Part shown: in pieces, positions 1 to 8,371 of the stretch
Layout: the number at the start of each line of letters is the position of its first letter
Numbering within the stretch: the stretch's first letter is position 1
NCBI GenBank assembly: GCA_031394025.1
Contig: JANMWO010000048.1
Location: 1-32,156 of the forward strand
From: JANXSF01 sp031394025
GTDB lineage: Bacteria > Acidobacteriota > Terriglobia > Bryobacterales > Bryobacteraceae
Direction of reading: 5' to 3'
Length of the DNA: 32,156 bases
Made by a program: the position numbers and the translations under genes
The notes under the pieces: model-generated
The model's database searches: none
The model's input: the letters and a program-made list of their open reading frames with translations, nothing else
What the model was told of the DNA's origin: nothing

Positions 1-140
1 GGTCCTTCGACGCACCGGTTTCGAAATGCCATCGGATCTTGCGGCAAGGAACCGCTAAGTTCAACCGCCGGATGCGGAAAACCGCACGTCCGGTGGTGTG
101 GGAGGGTGACGGGGCGCTAATCCCCGTCACTCGACCTGAT
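1..140 (+). mobile_element. Group II intron 3' end (IIC-like), domains V-VI
   Basis: Positions 64-97 fold as a 34-nt domain V: a 14-nt 5' side, an AAAA tetraloop and a 16-nt 3' side. The bases at the catalytic-triad position read CGC rather than AGC, as is known for group IIC introns. The bases just before it (CTAAGTTCAACCGCC) and after it (GGTGGTGTGGGAGGG) also resemble my memory of the Oceanobacillus IIC intron. Positions 106-130 form a domain VI hairpin with 9-bp arms (GTGACGGGG / CCCCGTCAC) and a 7-nt loop. I see no bulged adenosine in the stem, so hydrolytic rather than branching splicing is possible. The intron appears to end near 140, because 141-162 match, at 21 of 22 bases, sequence that follows an intact hairpin repeat at 25865-25886. 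The intron body and any reverse transcriptase lie outside the window. Confidence 0.85.
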
Positions 141-338
141 CCCACACATCTCCAGGTCTAGTGATGTCATATAGTTTTTGGAAATTGGAATGAAACTTCT
201 CTAACAACCGGAGTTGCGTTTGTGGGGCAGGCAGTTTTGCCTGCCAAGTCCGCTAGCGGACTTTCTTCACACCTTCAAGTGCCTGGGAAACTTCTGAAAT
301 TGGGGAAACTAAATGACATTGGGCGGTTTCGCCTACCT
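141..338. repeat. Modular intergenic repeat, copy 1 (3' exon of the intron)
   Basis: This gene-free stretch is built from pieces found again near 15.2 kb and 25.8-26.1 kb. Bases 141-162 match 25865-25886. Bases 172-194 (TTTTGGAAATTGGAATGAA and following) recur inverted near 15341-15366. Bases 222-280 are a double hairpin (GGCAGGCAGTTTTGCCTGCC, then AAGTCCGCTAGCGGACTT and a T-rich tail) almost identical to 15226-15283. Bases 303-338 (GGAAACTAAATGACATTGGG) resemble 26085-26122. The second hairpin with its T-rich tail looks like a plus-strand intrinsic terminator. Confidence 0.8.
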
Positions 339-357
339 CGAGCTTTCGCAATAAGCC

Positions 358-1017
358 CTAAGAAGAAGAAGACTGGCTGCGCGCTCTGGGCATCATTGAT
401 GGTGGCACACCAGGGGCTCGTAACTGCGCATCTTCTAACCGTCCAGCTTCCTGAAAGGTGTAGATCATGCGGTGGATCACGGTCAGATTACTCATCACCG
501 CCAGCACCCACAACGCCGGGGCCATGTGGTCGAACAATGCACCAATGATCATCAGCACCACTCGTTCTGGACGCTCTGCAAAACCCACTTTGCAAGTTGG
601 GATGCAGTTTTCTGCGCGAGACCGGGTGTAGCTCACCATCACTGAACCAGTCATTACCACTGCCGTCAGGATGACGTAAAAAAACCGGTCGATGGATGCG
701 TAGTAATACAGCAAGCCCATCAGCAATCCAAGGTCGGAGTAACGGTCCAATACGGAATCAAAGAATCCGCCAAAGCGCGTTACCTGATTCGTTTCACGGG
801 CTACTCGACCGTCCACCATGTCGAAAATTCCCGCACCAAGAATTACCAGGCCCGCCTTAAAAAATTGTCCCTGGGCCATGAACACTGCCGCGACAACATT
901 AATCAGTAGGCCGATAAACGTCAGGACATTAGGGTGGATCTTCGATAGGGCCAATCCATGCACAATAAGGAGGATAACCTTGTTACAGGCTTGTCCAATC
1001 GTTTTTGTGACGGTCAT
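358..1017 (-). CDS. CDP-alcohol phosphatidyltransferase (phosphatidylinositol-phosphate-synthase-like)
   Basis: This 219-aa integral membrane enzyme is expected to transfer a phosphatidyl group from a CDP-lipid to an alcohol at the inner membrane. The family signature is complete: D66-x2-D69-G70-x2-A73-R74-x8-G83-x3-D87-x3-D91. The later segment YTRSRAE...CKVGFAERPER resembles phosphatidylinositol-phosphate and archaetidylinositol-phosphate synthases more than PgsA, so myo-inositol phosphate is a reasonable but unproven acceptor. Several hydrophobic helices flank the motif. The start is well supported by AAGGAGG six bases upstream. It lies 30 bp after greA and is the last gene of the minus-strand run. 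The product class is secure; the acceptor alcohol is inferred. Confidence 0.88.
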   Translation of the reverse strand: MTVTKTIGQACNKVILLIVHGLALSKIHPNVLTFIGLLINVVAAVFMAQGQFFKAGLVILGAGIFDMVDGRVARETNQVTRFGGFFDSVLDRYSDLGLLMGLLYYYASIDRFFYVILTAVVMTGSVMVSYTRSRAENCIPTCKVGFAERPERVVLMIIGALFDHMAPALWVLAVMSNLTVIHRMIYTFQEAGRLEDAQLRAPGVPPSMMPRARSQSSSS

Positions 1018-1047
1018 ATTGGTCCTCCTTCGGGCATCCTTTATCCG

Positions 1048-1515
1048 CTATGGCAAATCGTGAATCGTAGTTACCTTAAGCACTTCAAACTGCTTTGTGC
1101 CACCAGGAATTACAATCAGAACTTCATCGCCAACCACTTTGTTCAAAAGACCCTTGCCAATTGGCGAGCTGGTGGAGATCAATCCGTTGGCCACATCCGC
1201 TTCTTCGCTGGTAACCAGTCGATAAGTGAACTCTTCGTCTTTCTTGGTGTCCAGAACCAACACGCTAGAACCCAATCCCACTCGATCATGTGGAATCTTG
1301 GTCATGTCGATCATGGAAAGTTCGCCCAACCGTTTTTGTAGTTGACCGAGACGGGCATTCACGAAACCTTGCCGCTCTTTAGCCGCCGAGTATTCCGCGT
1401 TTTCGCTCAAGTCCCCGTATTCACGAGCTCGAAGGATTTCTTTTGGTAATTCACTACGCAATTCGTGCTCAAGTTGCGTAATCTCGTCTTGTAGTTTTTT
1501 CTTCAGTATTTCCAT
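1048..1515 (-). CDS. greA: Transcription elongation factor GreA/GreB
   Basis: This cytoplasmic factor stimulates RNA cleavage by backtracked RNA polymerase. The protein is 155 aa, close to the usual length. Residues 1-75 form the coiled-coil N-terminal domain with the tip motif REYGDLSENAEY; D35 and E38 correspond to the acidic residues that coordinate the second metal. Residues 80-155 are the C-terminal FKBP-like domain (ISTSSPIGKGLLNKVVGDEV). The N-terminus is a few residues shorter than in E. coli. The ATG at 1515 has no clear Shine-Dalgarno; a TATACT sequence at 1542-1547 on this strand could be a local -10 box, so greA may have its own promoter inside the glycosyltransferase operon. The previous gene ends 24 bp upstream. 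GreA versus GreB cannot be decided from this alone, but GreA is more likely. Confidence 0.93.
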   Translation of the reverse strand: MEILKKKLQDEITQLEHELRSELPKEILRAREYGDLSENAEYSAAKERQGFVNARLGQLQKRLGELSMIDMTKIPHDRVGLGSSVLVLDTKKDEEFTYRLVTSEEADVANGLISTSSPIGKGLLNKVVGDEVLIVIPGGTKQFEVLKVTTIHDLP

Positions 1516-1539
1516 TACAACCGCAGTGCGCCTATCTAG

Positions 1540-2745
1540 CTAGTATATATGGGTTGCGCCTGGTTCCGTCCATTGGAATTCAATAAACCGAAAGGCGAGC
1601 CTGCGGCTATCGGAACTATTGCCGATGCGGCTTGGGACCACCGATTTGGAAGCAAACACGTCTAGATTCAACCATTTACCTTGCATGTGGAGCGGTGCAT
1701 CCAGCTCCAAACGGAACTCACCCCAGCCCGGCTTTATCCTGCCTAACTCCAACCCATTTGATTCCACGACAAGAATTTGACCCTCCAACAGGTCGCTTAA
1801 CTGAATATTCTCGCCACGGAACAAAATCTTCCCTCGCCCCTCAGGAATCATGAAATGCATTTTTTCAGCCGCCCAGCCATCACGGTAGAGACCTTGAGAC
1901 AGGTAGTAGGATCGGTCGATAAAATACCTGCACACATGCGACAATCGCCGAGCTGCCAGTTCCCCTAGCGCACCAGGAACTATGCGTCGCACCAGTGGAC
2001 ACCAGATTTTTTCGTAAGTATCCAGTCCGTAAAAAATATAACCCGGGGCAAATCGTTGACCACTTTGTCTGCGGATCAGCGCACCCAGTTCGGCGAATCG
2101 GTTAGCCCCACCAGCAAAACTTTTGGCATCTTCATATTCCCGAATGGCACCCATTTCCACTGGAATATAGTGCAGCCCAAAGCGCTTGGCCAGCTTGACT
2201 AGAATGTCCCAATCCATCCCAAAATGCAGTGATTCGTCAATCCAACCAACTTGGTGCAGCGCATCACGACGAAAAAATACGGTCTGCTGTAGGATGTAAT
2301 CCAGTGAGTAAGTCAGCTTCCATAAATTGAATGGTTCGGTGAACGGGAACTTACTCTTTACTTTGCCTTCCCTGTCTATTTGAAACCCTTCCCCATAAAT
2401 CGCGCCTGTATTAGGCTTCTCCATGAATCCATTCACTGCCGCGCTCACCGCGCCGGGCAGGTAGATATCGTCGGAGTTTAGCCAGGCAACAATACTTCCT
2501 TGAGCTATGCGAAAGCCTTTGTTAATGGCGTCGGATTGGCCACGGTCTTTTTCTGAAATGAAGGTCAATCGCTTTGCGTCGGCATAGGGGCGCACCACTT
2601 CTGCTGTATCATCACTGGATCCGCCATCTATGACAATGTATTCAATGTGTGGATAATCCTGGGAAAGGACGCTTTCAATGGTGGCCTGGATGAAATGTCC
2701 CTGGTTAAATGAAGGCGTTACAATCGTGACCAGTGGCTGGTTCAC
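1540..2745 (-). CDS. Glycosyltransferase family 2 with C-terminal beta-rich module
   Basis: This 401-aa protein probably adds a sugar from a nucleotide donor to a surface glycan on the cytoplasmic side. Residues 5-230 are a GT-A fold of family 2: VTIVTPSFNQGHF at the N-terminus, IDGGSSDDT for nucleotide binding, and the metal-binding LNSDD with D92 and D93. Residues about 286-397 form a separate region, predicted beta-rich from its residue pattern, that resembles the tail of the upstream GT4-GT2 protein (both contain DGW, then RGxN, then QGKW). The start is GTG and overlaps the previous stop codon (GTGA), which indicates translational coupling. No transmembrane segment is evident. Sugar and acceptor cannot be named. 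Confidence 0.88.
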   Translation of the reverse strand: MNQPLVTIVTPSFNQGHFIQATIESVLSQDYPHIEYIVIDGGSSDDTAEVVRPYADAKRLTFISEKDRGQSDAINKGFRIAQGSIVAWLNSDDIYLPGAVSAAVNGFMEKPNTGAIYGEGFQIDREGKVKSKFPFTEPFNLWKLTYSLDYILQQTVFFRRDALHQVGWIDESLHFGMDWDILVKLAKRFGLHYIPVEMGAIREYEDAKSFAGGANRFAELGALIRRQSGQRFAPGYIFYGLDTYEKIWCPLVRRIVPGALGELAARRLSHVCRYFIDRSYYLSQGLYRDGWAAEKMHFMIPEGRGKILFRGENIQLSDLLEGQILVVESNGLELGRIKPGWGEFRLELDAPLHMQGKWLNLDVFASKSVVPSRIGNSSDSRRLAFRFIEFQWTEPGATHIY

Positions 2746-5090
2746 CGCAACTCCACCGTGTCAATCACGCAAGACAATTTGCGTAAATCCCCATTCACTT
2801 TTGGCGACCAGATACGATCTGCCTCAATCGCCAGTTGGCACCATTTGCCTTGAAATTGTTGTGGGCAGGGGATGTCAATAGCAAACGGACCTTGCGTTGC
2901 CAAGGCAGTTTGGTTGACAATTTCACCATCCAACTTAATGGTCAGCTTTAAGGCTCGGCGATGAGGGGCCACATTCTTTCCCCGAATATGAATCCGTTCC
3001 CCAGCTACACCCACGGCGATTGCTTTCAGGTAGCGTTTGGAAATCCAGCCATCTTCCCATCGACCCTCAAACGATGCCACTAGGCCAGAACCCTTTCCCC
3101 AATCAGCAAAATAACGCCGCAGTTGCCGAGGGTTGTGATAGCTCCCCAATAAAAAACTAACTCCATGGGAGAGTAATGACGTCTTGGATCGGTCAAAGAA
3201 CTGGTCTTTTCTATCCAGTAAATAACAGGCGTAACCATTCACCCATTCATACGGAACATATCCGTAGTGCGTCCTCACTGAACCTAAAATTTCCTGATAC
3301 ACCCGTCGCCGGTTGGCCAGCGTCTTATTGTCTTTATACATGCGGGAAGTGGCTAAATACTCATCCACTTTGTAGACTGCATTGTTCTTGGCAATGCGCA
3401 TCCAAAGCTCATAATCCAATGCATAATGCAGGTTTACGTTAATCATGCCCGCCCCTGCAAAAGCTTCTCGTTTCATGAAAGCGGCAGGTTGGCAAATGTA
3501 ACATTGCTGACTCAACGTTGTTACATCGAAGGAGCTTGTGTGATATCGATCAATGATCTTACCGTCGGCATGCACATGGTAAGCCTCACCGTAAATCATG
3601 CCCGCATTTGGTTTTTCACGGAAGTGCTTTGCAACAGTAGATAACGCCCCGGGCAAGTAAGTATCGTCGGCATTCAGGAAGGTGAAAATTTCTCCCTGGG
3701 TGTTGTGCCAACCCTTGTTTACAGCGTCTCCCTGTCCGTTATCCTTTTCTGATCGCCAATGCAACCGCCCTTCATATTTCTTGAGAATCTCTACCGTATT
3801 GTCCTTTGATCCGCCATCCATGACTACATAGTCAACATGTGGATAGTCCTGCGTGAGGATACTCTGGATGGTTTCTTCCAGGTAATTTCCCATGTTGTAA
3901 GTAGGAGTAACTATGCCAAACTTCGGCCATTCGGTCACTTGAATCACAGGACGTCGTTTCGCAAACTCAGGGCTGGTGATCCTTTGAAATGCCTTCCTGG
4001 TGTCTGCGTAAGCTTTATCCCAACTGAATGACTCGGCCCGTTGCCTGCCCTTTGCAATCAATTGTTGCCTTAGGGTTTCATCTTCCAGCAGACGTAGCAT
4101 GCCAGCGGCGATGGCAGTAGTATCTAAAGGATCCACCAGCAGCGCGGCATCGCCTGCAACTTCCACTGTGCTTCCAGAACTCGAAGTCAGCACGGGCGCT
4201 GCGCTGTGGAAGGCCTCCAACAATGGGATTCCGAACCCTTCAAACTTGGTCGCGAATATCAGCGCCCGCGCGTGCCGGTAAAGGTCAACCACAACATCTT
4301 TTTTCACATGCCCCAGCATTCGGACGCGCTTTTGCAATCCCAGTGCTCGAATCTGCTCCACAATTTTTCCAGCGCCCGTAGAAGCAGCGCCTGTCAGCAC
4401 CAGGTGGATATCGTGCTTCCCGCTTTTCACCAACTCAGAAAAGGCCAGCAGGACATTGCTGTGATTTTTGTGGGGCCAATAATTGGCTGGAAAGTAGAAG
4501 TATTGTTCCGGCAACTTGAGAGCAGTAAACTCTTTACACACCTGGCGGGCAGGTTGGCGAAATTCCTGGTCTACATCAAGGGAAATCACTTCTACTTTTT
4601 CCGCAGGGGTGCCGTACTTTTCAAGGATGGTTTGCTTTGCGTGGTTAGACAAGGTGAACAACACGTCGGCATGCATGGCGGTTGGCCGATACGTTTCTTT
4701 TCGCCAATTGAGCACCGCCTGTTCAAAGAATTCAGGATAAAATTCGTGCTGCACGTCGGGCATCATCACTGCGGTGGGAATGCTTACGAACAGGGGTTCC
4801 AACACAAGCAGCGGACAAAATAAGAGGTCGAATTCCCGCTCTTTCAAAGTAGCCGCCATGGTTGCCATTGCCGTTTCGTGGCGCACTTCAATCAGTTCTG
4901 CACCAGGCGCAAATTCCCGCACATTGCCCGCTTGGTCATGCTGCACAAAAATAGTCAACTGCACAGAGACAGTTAACTGCTGGGAATCCAGCCGGGAAAG
5001 AATGTTGCGGACATAGTTTTCCATGCCGCCGATTTGACCTTTAAAGTATTGCCGCAGGTTCACTGCAATGCGCATTTTGGATTGGCTCAT
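2742..5090 (-). CDS. Bifunctional glycosyltransferase: GT4 fused to GT2, plus C-terminal module
   Basis: This is a 782-aa protein if it starts at the ATG at 5090, which shares ATGA with the previous stop; an ATG at 5102 would add four residues. Residues 1-365 are a GT-B glycosyltransferase of family 4: GGMENYVRN near the N-terminus, NYWPHKNHSN, and the EX7E motif in FEGFGIPLLEAF with E284 and E292. Residues about 388-600 are a GT-A family 2 domain (IVTPTYNMGNYLEET, VMDGGSKDNT, LNADD with D475 and D476). Residues about 679-782 resemble the tail of the next gene product. Two catalytic domains in one chain suggest two successive sugar additions to one glycan. Position between a GT9 and a GT2 supports polysaccharide or O-antigen-type synthesis. 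The exact linkages are unknown. Confidence 0.88.
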   Translation of the reverse strand: MSQSKMRIAVNLRQYFKGQIGGMENYVRNILSRLDSQQLTVSVQLTIFVQHDQAGNVREFAPGAELIEVRHETAMATMAATLKEREFDLLFCPLLVLEPLFVSIPTAVMMPDVQHEFYPEFFEQAVLNWRKETYRPTAMHADVLFTLSNHAKQTILEKYGTPAEKVEVISLDVDQEFRQPARQVCKEFTALKLPEQYFYFPANYWPHKNHSNVLLAFSELVKSGKHDIHLVLTGAASTGAGKIVEQIRALGLQKRVRMLGHVKKDVVVDLYRHARALIFATKFEGFGIPLLEAFHSAAPVLTSSSGSTVEVAGDAALLVDPLDTTAIAAGMLRLLEDETLRQQLIAKGRQRAESFSWDKAYADTRKAFQRITSPEFAKRRPVIQVTEWPKFGIVTPTYNMGNYLEETIQSILTQDYPHVDYVVMDGGSKDNTVEILKKYEGRLHWRSEKDNGQGDAVNKGWHNTQGEIFTFLNADDTYLPGALSTVAKHFREKPNAGMIYGEAYHVHADGKIIDRYHTSSFDVTTLSQQCYICQPAAFMKREAFAGAGMINVNLHYALDYELWMRIAKNNAVYKVDEYLATSRMYKDNKTLANRRRVYQEILGSVRTHYGYVPYEWVNGYACYLLDRKDQFFDRSKTSLLSHGVSFLLGSYHNPRQLRRYFADWGKGSGLVASFEGRWEDGWISKRYLKAIAVGVAGERIHIRGKNVAPHRRALKLTIKLDGEIVNQTALATQGPFAIDIPCPQQFQGKWCQLAIEADRIWSPKVNGDLRKLSCVIDTVELR

Positions 5091-6835
5091 CGCAATTTCC
5101 ATTTGCGCATGATCGCGTCCATAAGTGTTTCCGAGCGGAATTTAGACAACTCTACGTGCAACGCTTGTTCTTCCTCTTTCATCAATTCAATTCTTGCCGC
5201 ATGATCTTTTTCGCGCTGGCCTGCTGCACTTAATTGTTCTCTGGCATCGGCTAATGCCACTTGATACATTTGCGATTCTGCACCAGACTTTTCTATCAAA
5301 GCAAGACGCTCTTGCGCAGCCGTAGTCATCGCCGCCAGTTGGGTGGACAACGTCTGCATATTGGCCAATCGTTCCATGGAATCCCGGGCAAATTCCCGAT
5401 CCCGATTCAACTTTGAAACCAGTGCAGCTTCCAGATCGTCATAGCCGGAAACCGTGCCGCCCGCTTCAGGCAGAAAAGCCCGCAGAGCCTTATCTACAGA
5501 TTGCAGCGCCTTCAATTGGCTCTGCAACACTGCCTCCAACTGATCCATTTTATCTTCGTGCGCACGGAAGGGTTGGGGCCAAACTGGAAACTGCAAACTG
5601 CCTTCCATTTCAATGGCCGCTTCAAATCGATTCGCCCGATTCGCCTGCGCACTTCGATAAGATGCCGCTGTTGTTTTTAGAAACGTATGATCAAACTCCG
5701 CCGGTGCTTCCACCTCTAACAGCGATGGCCCGGTTGGAAAAGTGCCAGCCGAAATAAATGCCTGCCGAACTTTTTCTACCGGCAATGTTTCCAAACAATA
5801 AGCTTTGCCAAAAGCGCAATCCCATCCACAGCCAAAGCAGCCTAGGCGCTGCACAACTCCCACCGATCCATTTCCCCACGGCGCATAGTGCGGCCACGTG
5901 CCACCGCCGAAAACCACAACTCCGGGAATGCCATAAGCCTGTGCCAAATGCGCCGGGCCGGTATCGCTACCAATGTATTTTTGGGCATTGGCCAGGAGCA
6001 TCGCCAACTTGCCGATGTCTTGCGCCGATCCTGTGAAGATGCGGATATGCTGCGCCTCTGTTCCAAATGCATCGCGAAATGCAAGCAGCGCATCGCGTTC
6101 AGAAACTTCACCAGTGAGAAGTAACTTACAATCCTCAGTTAGTGTTCCTGTAAGTACCTCGGCATAGTTCGCCTGACTCCAACGCTTGACTAATGTGCTG
6201 GCAGCGCCAGTGGGAAAACAGGCAATATACTTACCCGCCTGCACTCCGATCTGTGCGAACAATTCCGAATCCGCCGTAGGTTTGGGCCAAGGTTTGCTAT
6301 CGGGTGGCAGGCAGCCTAAATACTCAAGAATTGCATTGTAGCGTTGATTTTCATGCATGTTTGCCTGCATGTCTAATTGATATGCAGGTCCTTCAAAACC
6401 TCGTGTTTTGCCTCCGAACTTCTGGATCAAGAGCGGCAATAAACCATGCTTTGGCTGACTGGAAGTGAGCGCCACAACCTGAGACTGGGGAAACTGTGAA
6501 ATCAAAAACCAACTCAGCCAGCTTGGTTCTAAATCGGCAGCAACAAGAGTATCCGGTTGCCGATCTTGAATGACTTTGACTAACAGTTGTAACTGCTCGC
6601 GTAGCGCTTCCGTAGGGACAGACTGATGATGCGGTTCAAAGTCTAGTGTCAGGACTTCATCAGGAGGATCAGGAAATAGTTGGGAAACCTGCGCGAATGG
6701 CTTGCGGACCACAAAAAGGACACGACCTCCGGGATTGTGGTTGCGCAACCCCTCTACTAATCTGGCAGCCAAAATCAGGTCGCCCATACCGCCCGTGTGG
6801 AGCACAAGAATTGTTTTCGCGCTAATTTCCTGCAC
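5087..6835 (-). CDS. Glycosyltransferase family 9 (heptosyltransferase-like) with coiled-coil tail
   Basis: This 582-aa protein belongs to the ADP-heptose:LPS heptosyltransferase family. The N-terminal motif is VLHTGGMGDLILA. The donor-site motif is GSDTGPAHLAQAYGIP followed by VVVFGGGTWPHYAPWG, and a four-cysteine stretch follows (CFGCGWDC...YC) as seen in many family members. The GT9 part ends near residue 365. The remaining 215 residues are an extension, with a heptad-rich, probably coiled-coil region from about 430 to 570, which may mediate assembly with partner enzymes. The start is GTG; the purine-rich AAAGAAG lies almost directly against it, so a start a few codons downstream is possible. 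Its stop overlaps the next gene by four bases. The donor sugar need not be heptose. Confidence 0.87.
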   Translation of the reverse strand: MQEISAKTILVLHTGGMGDLILAARLVEGLRNHNPGGRVLFVVRKPFAQVSQLFPDPPDEVLTLDFEPHHQSVPTEALREQLQLLVKVIQDRQPDTLVAADLEPSWLSWFLISQFPQSQVVALTSSQPKHGLLPLLIQKFGGKTRGFEGPAYQLDMQANMHENQRYNAILEYLGCLPPDSKPWPKPTADSELFAQIGVQAGKYIACFPTGAASTLVKRWSQANYAEVLTGTLTEDCKLLLTGEVSERDALLAFRDAFGTEAQHIRIFTGSAQDIGKLAMLLANAQKYIGSDTGPAHLAQAYGIPGVVVFGGGTWPHYAPWGNGSVGVVQRLGCFGCGWDCAFGKAYCLETLPVEKVRQAFISAGTFPTGPSLLEVEAPAEFDHTFLKTTAASYRSAQANRANRFEAAIEMEGSLQFPVWPQPFRAHEDKMDQLEAVLQSQLKALQSVDKALRAFLPEAGGTVSGYDDLEAALVSKLNRDREFARDSMERLANMQTLSTQLAAMTTAAQERLALIEKSGAESQMYQVALADAREQLSAAGQREKDHAARIELMKEEEQALHVELSKFRSETLMDAIMRKWKLR

Positions 6836-6913
6836 CTTCTTTAGCTAATGGAGACCCTTCAGGATATCAAATTCCAATCGCGTGCCATTTGCCAATTTCA
6901 ATGCTTGTATAGA

Positions 6914-8269
6914 TCAACGCTGCACCCAATTCGACGTACCACCGGCATGCGACCGCGGCTCTGCGTGTGCCTCCTTCAAGATCCGTTCCATACGCCTCAC
7001 CACTTCTGGCATCTCTGCGGCCAAATCTTTCGTTTCACTTGGATCCTTGGCCAAGTCATATAACTCAACCGGTGCACCTTCCCGATTCCGAATCGCCTTC
7101 AAATCCCCAGCCCGCGCCGCCTGTTTCATAGAGCCTTTCCGCAAACCGCCTTCTTTCTGATTCCAATTATGAATTTCCCAATAAAGATATTCGTGCTTTG
7201 ATTGCTTCCCCTTGCCGATCAGGGTAGGCAACACCGATAGTCCATCAATCGCCGCAACCGCTGGGGCGCCAACGATTTCCAGTAGCGTCGGTAGTACGTC
7301 GGCAAACGTCCAGGGAAGGGCACTGGTCGACCCTGCTTTTACATGACCCGGCCAACGCACAATCATCGGAACTCGGATGCCGCCTTCATAGAATCCACCC
7401 TTTTCCCCGCGCAATATCCCATTGCTATGAAACAATTCAAACCCTTTATCGGCACCCCCTGGTCCACCATTATCACTGGCCACAAACACTACTGTGTTCC
7501 GTGCCAACTGCAGTTCGTCGAGCAGATGCACAATGCGGCCAATGTAACTATCGGCTCTGGTAACCATGGCTGCGTAGGTCTTTGCCCCTTGCGACCAAGG
7601 CTCGTTTGAATAAGGTGCGTCACTGGGAATCTCAAATTCAGCATGGGGCAACGTGTAAGTGGCGTATAGGAAAAACGGGACGCCTTTCGATTTACTAAGA
7701 AACTGGTAAGACCGTTCTGCAATCAGGTCAGCGCTGTACTGTTGCTTTTTGCCATCGACATTACCAGGCAGATCCCAACGCTTGCCGCTGTCCCACAAAA
7801 ACTCAGGAAAGTAAGAGTGAGCGTGGATCTGGTGGTAATAGCCGACAAACTCATTGAAGCCATGCTTCATGGGATCCCCTGATGTGCCTTTATCGCCTAA
7901 CCCCCATTTGCCGAATCCGCCTGTGCGATACCCAGCGTCTCGTAACCTTTCGATTAATGTGATATCACTGGCTGCAATCGGCGCAGTTCCAGCATTGGCA
8001 CGAATGGCCGCATGACCATTGTGCAGCCCACTCATCAACACGGAACGGGATGGCGCGCAGACAGTGCCACCGGCGTAACAATTTGTGAAGCGCATGCCTT
8101 CCGCAGCCAGGCGATCCGCATGAGGCGTCTTGATTTTAGTCTGTCCGTAACAGCCAAAATCGCCATACCCAAGATCATCCAGCAGAATGAACACAATGTT
8201 CGGACGTGCCGGAACAGTTTGCGCAACCGCAGCGGCAGCAATGCTGGATAGGAATGTACGGCGTGTCAT
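6914..8269 (-). CDS. Type I sulfatase (arylsulfatase A-like), exported
   Basis: This 451-aa hydrolase removes sulfate esters, probably from polysaccharides in the periplasm. The ATG at 8269 is preferred because it gives MTRRTFLSS followed by an alanine-rich stretch, a Tat-like leader; the open frame extends 40 codons further up without a plausible leader. Key motifs are the calcium ligands D31 and D32 in LLDDLGYGDFGCYG, and the formylglycine site C71-A-P-S-R75, so a formylglycine-generating enzyme (or anaerobic maturase) is needed elsewhere in the genome. VASDNGGPGG and the C-terminal VELYDLAKDPSETKDLA are typical of the family. It lies 78 bp upstream of GT9 on the same strand and is divergent from the alkaline phosphatase. 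The substrate is unknown. Confidence 0.92.
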   Translation of the reverse strand: MTRRTFLSSIAAAAVAQTVPARPNIVFILLDDLGYGDFGCYGQTKIKTPHADRLAAEGMRFTNCYAGGTVCAPSRSVLMSGLHNGHAAIRANAGTAPIAASDITLIERLRDAGYRTGGFGKWGLGDKGTSGDPMKHGFNEFVGYYHQIHAHSYFPEFLWDSGKRWDLPGNVDGKKQQYSADLIAERSYQFLSKSKGVPFFLYATYTLPHAEFEIPSDAPYSNEPWSQGAKTYAAMVTRADSYIGRIVHLLDELQLARNTVVFVASDNGGPGGADKGFELFHSNGILRGEKGGFYEGGIRVPMIVRWPGHVKAGSTSALPWTFADVLPTLLEIVGAPAVAAIDGLSVLPTLIGKGKQSKHEYLYWEIHNWNQKEGGLRKGSMKQAARAGDLKAIRNREGAPVELYDLAKDPSETKDLAAEMPEVVRRMERILKEAHAEPRSHAGGTSNWVQR

Positions 8270-8292
8270 ATGAAACTTACTGTAACGCAGAG

Positions 8293-8321
8293 TTGTTCTG
8301 AAATTAGTCAAATCGTTACAT
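8293..8321 (+). promoter_or_regulatory. Candidate promoter for the alkaline phosphatase
   Basis: TTGTTC at 8293-8298 and TTACAT at 8316-8321 are separated by 17 bases in the divergent region between the sulfatase and phosphatase starts. A GGAG at 8362-8365 gives a ribosome binding site six bases before the ATG at 8372. I saw no convincing Pho box. The match to sigma-70 consensus is only moderate. Confidence 0.3.
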
Positions 8322-8371
8322 CCGTTCACTAGCATAGGAAACTGACAACCAAATCCACTACGGAGATAAAA

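Noticed and set aside
222..548. 108-aa plus-strand open frame starting inside repeat copy 1
   Set aside because: It begins in the hairpin repeat and runs antisense to the phosphatidyltransferase gene; no family features.
4206..4823. 205-aa plus-strand open frame
   Set aside because: Antisense shadow of the GT4-GT2 gene, which has clear motifs on the minus strand.
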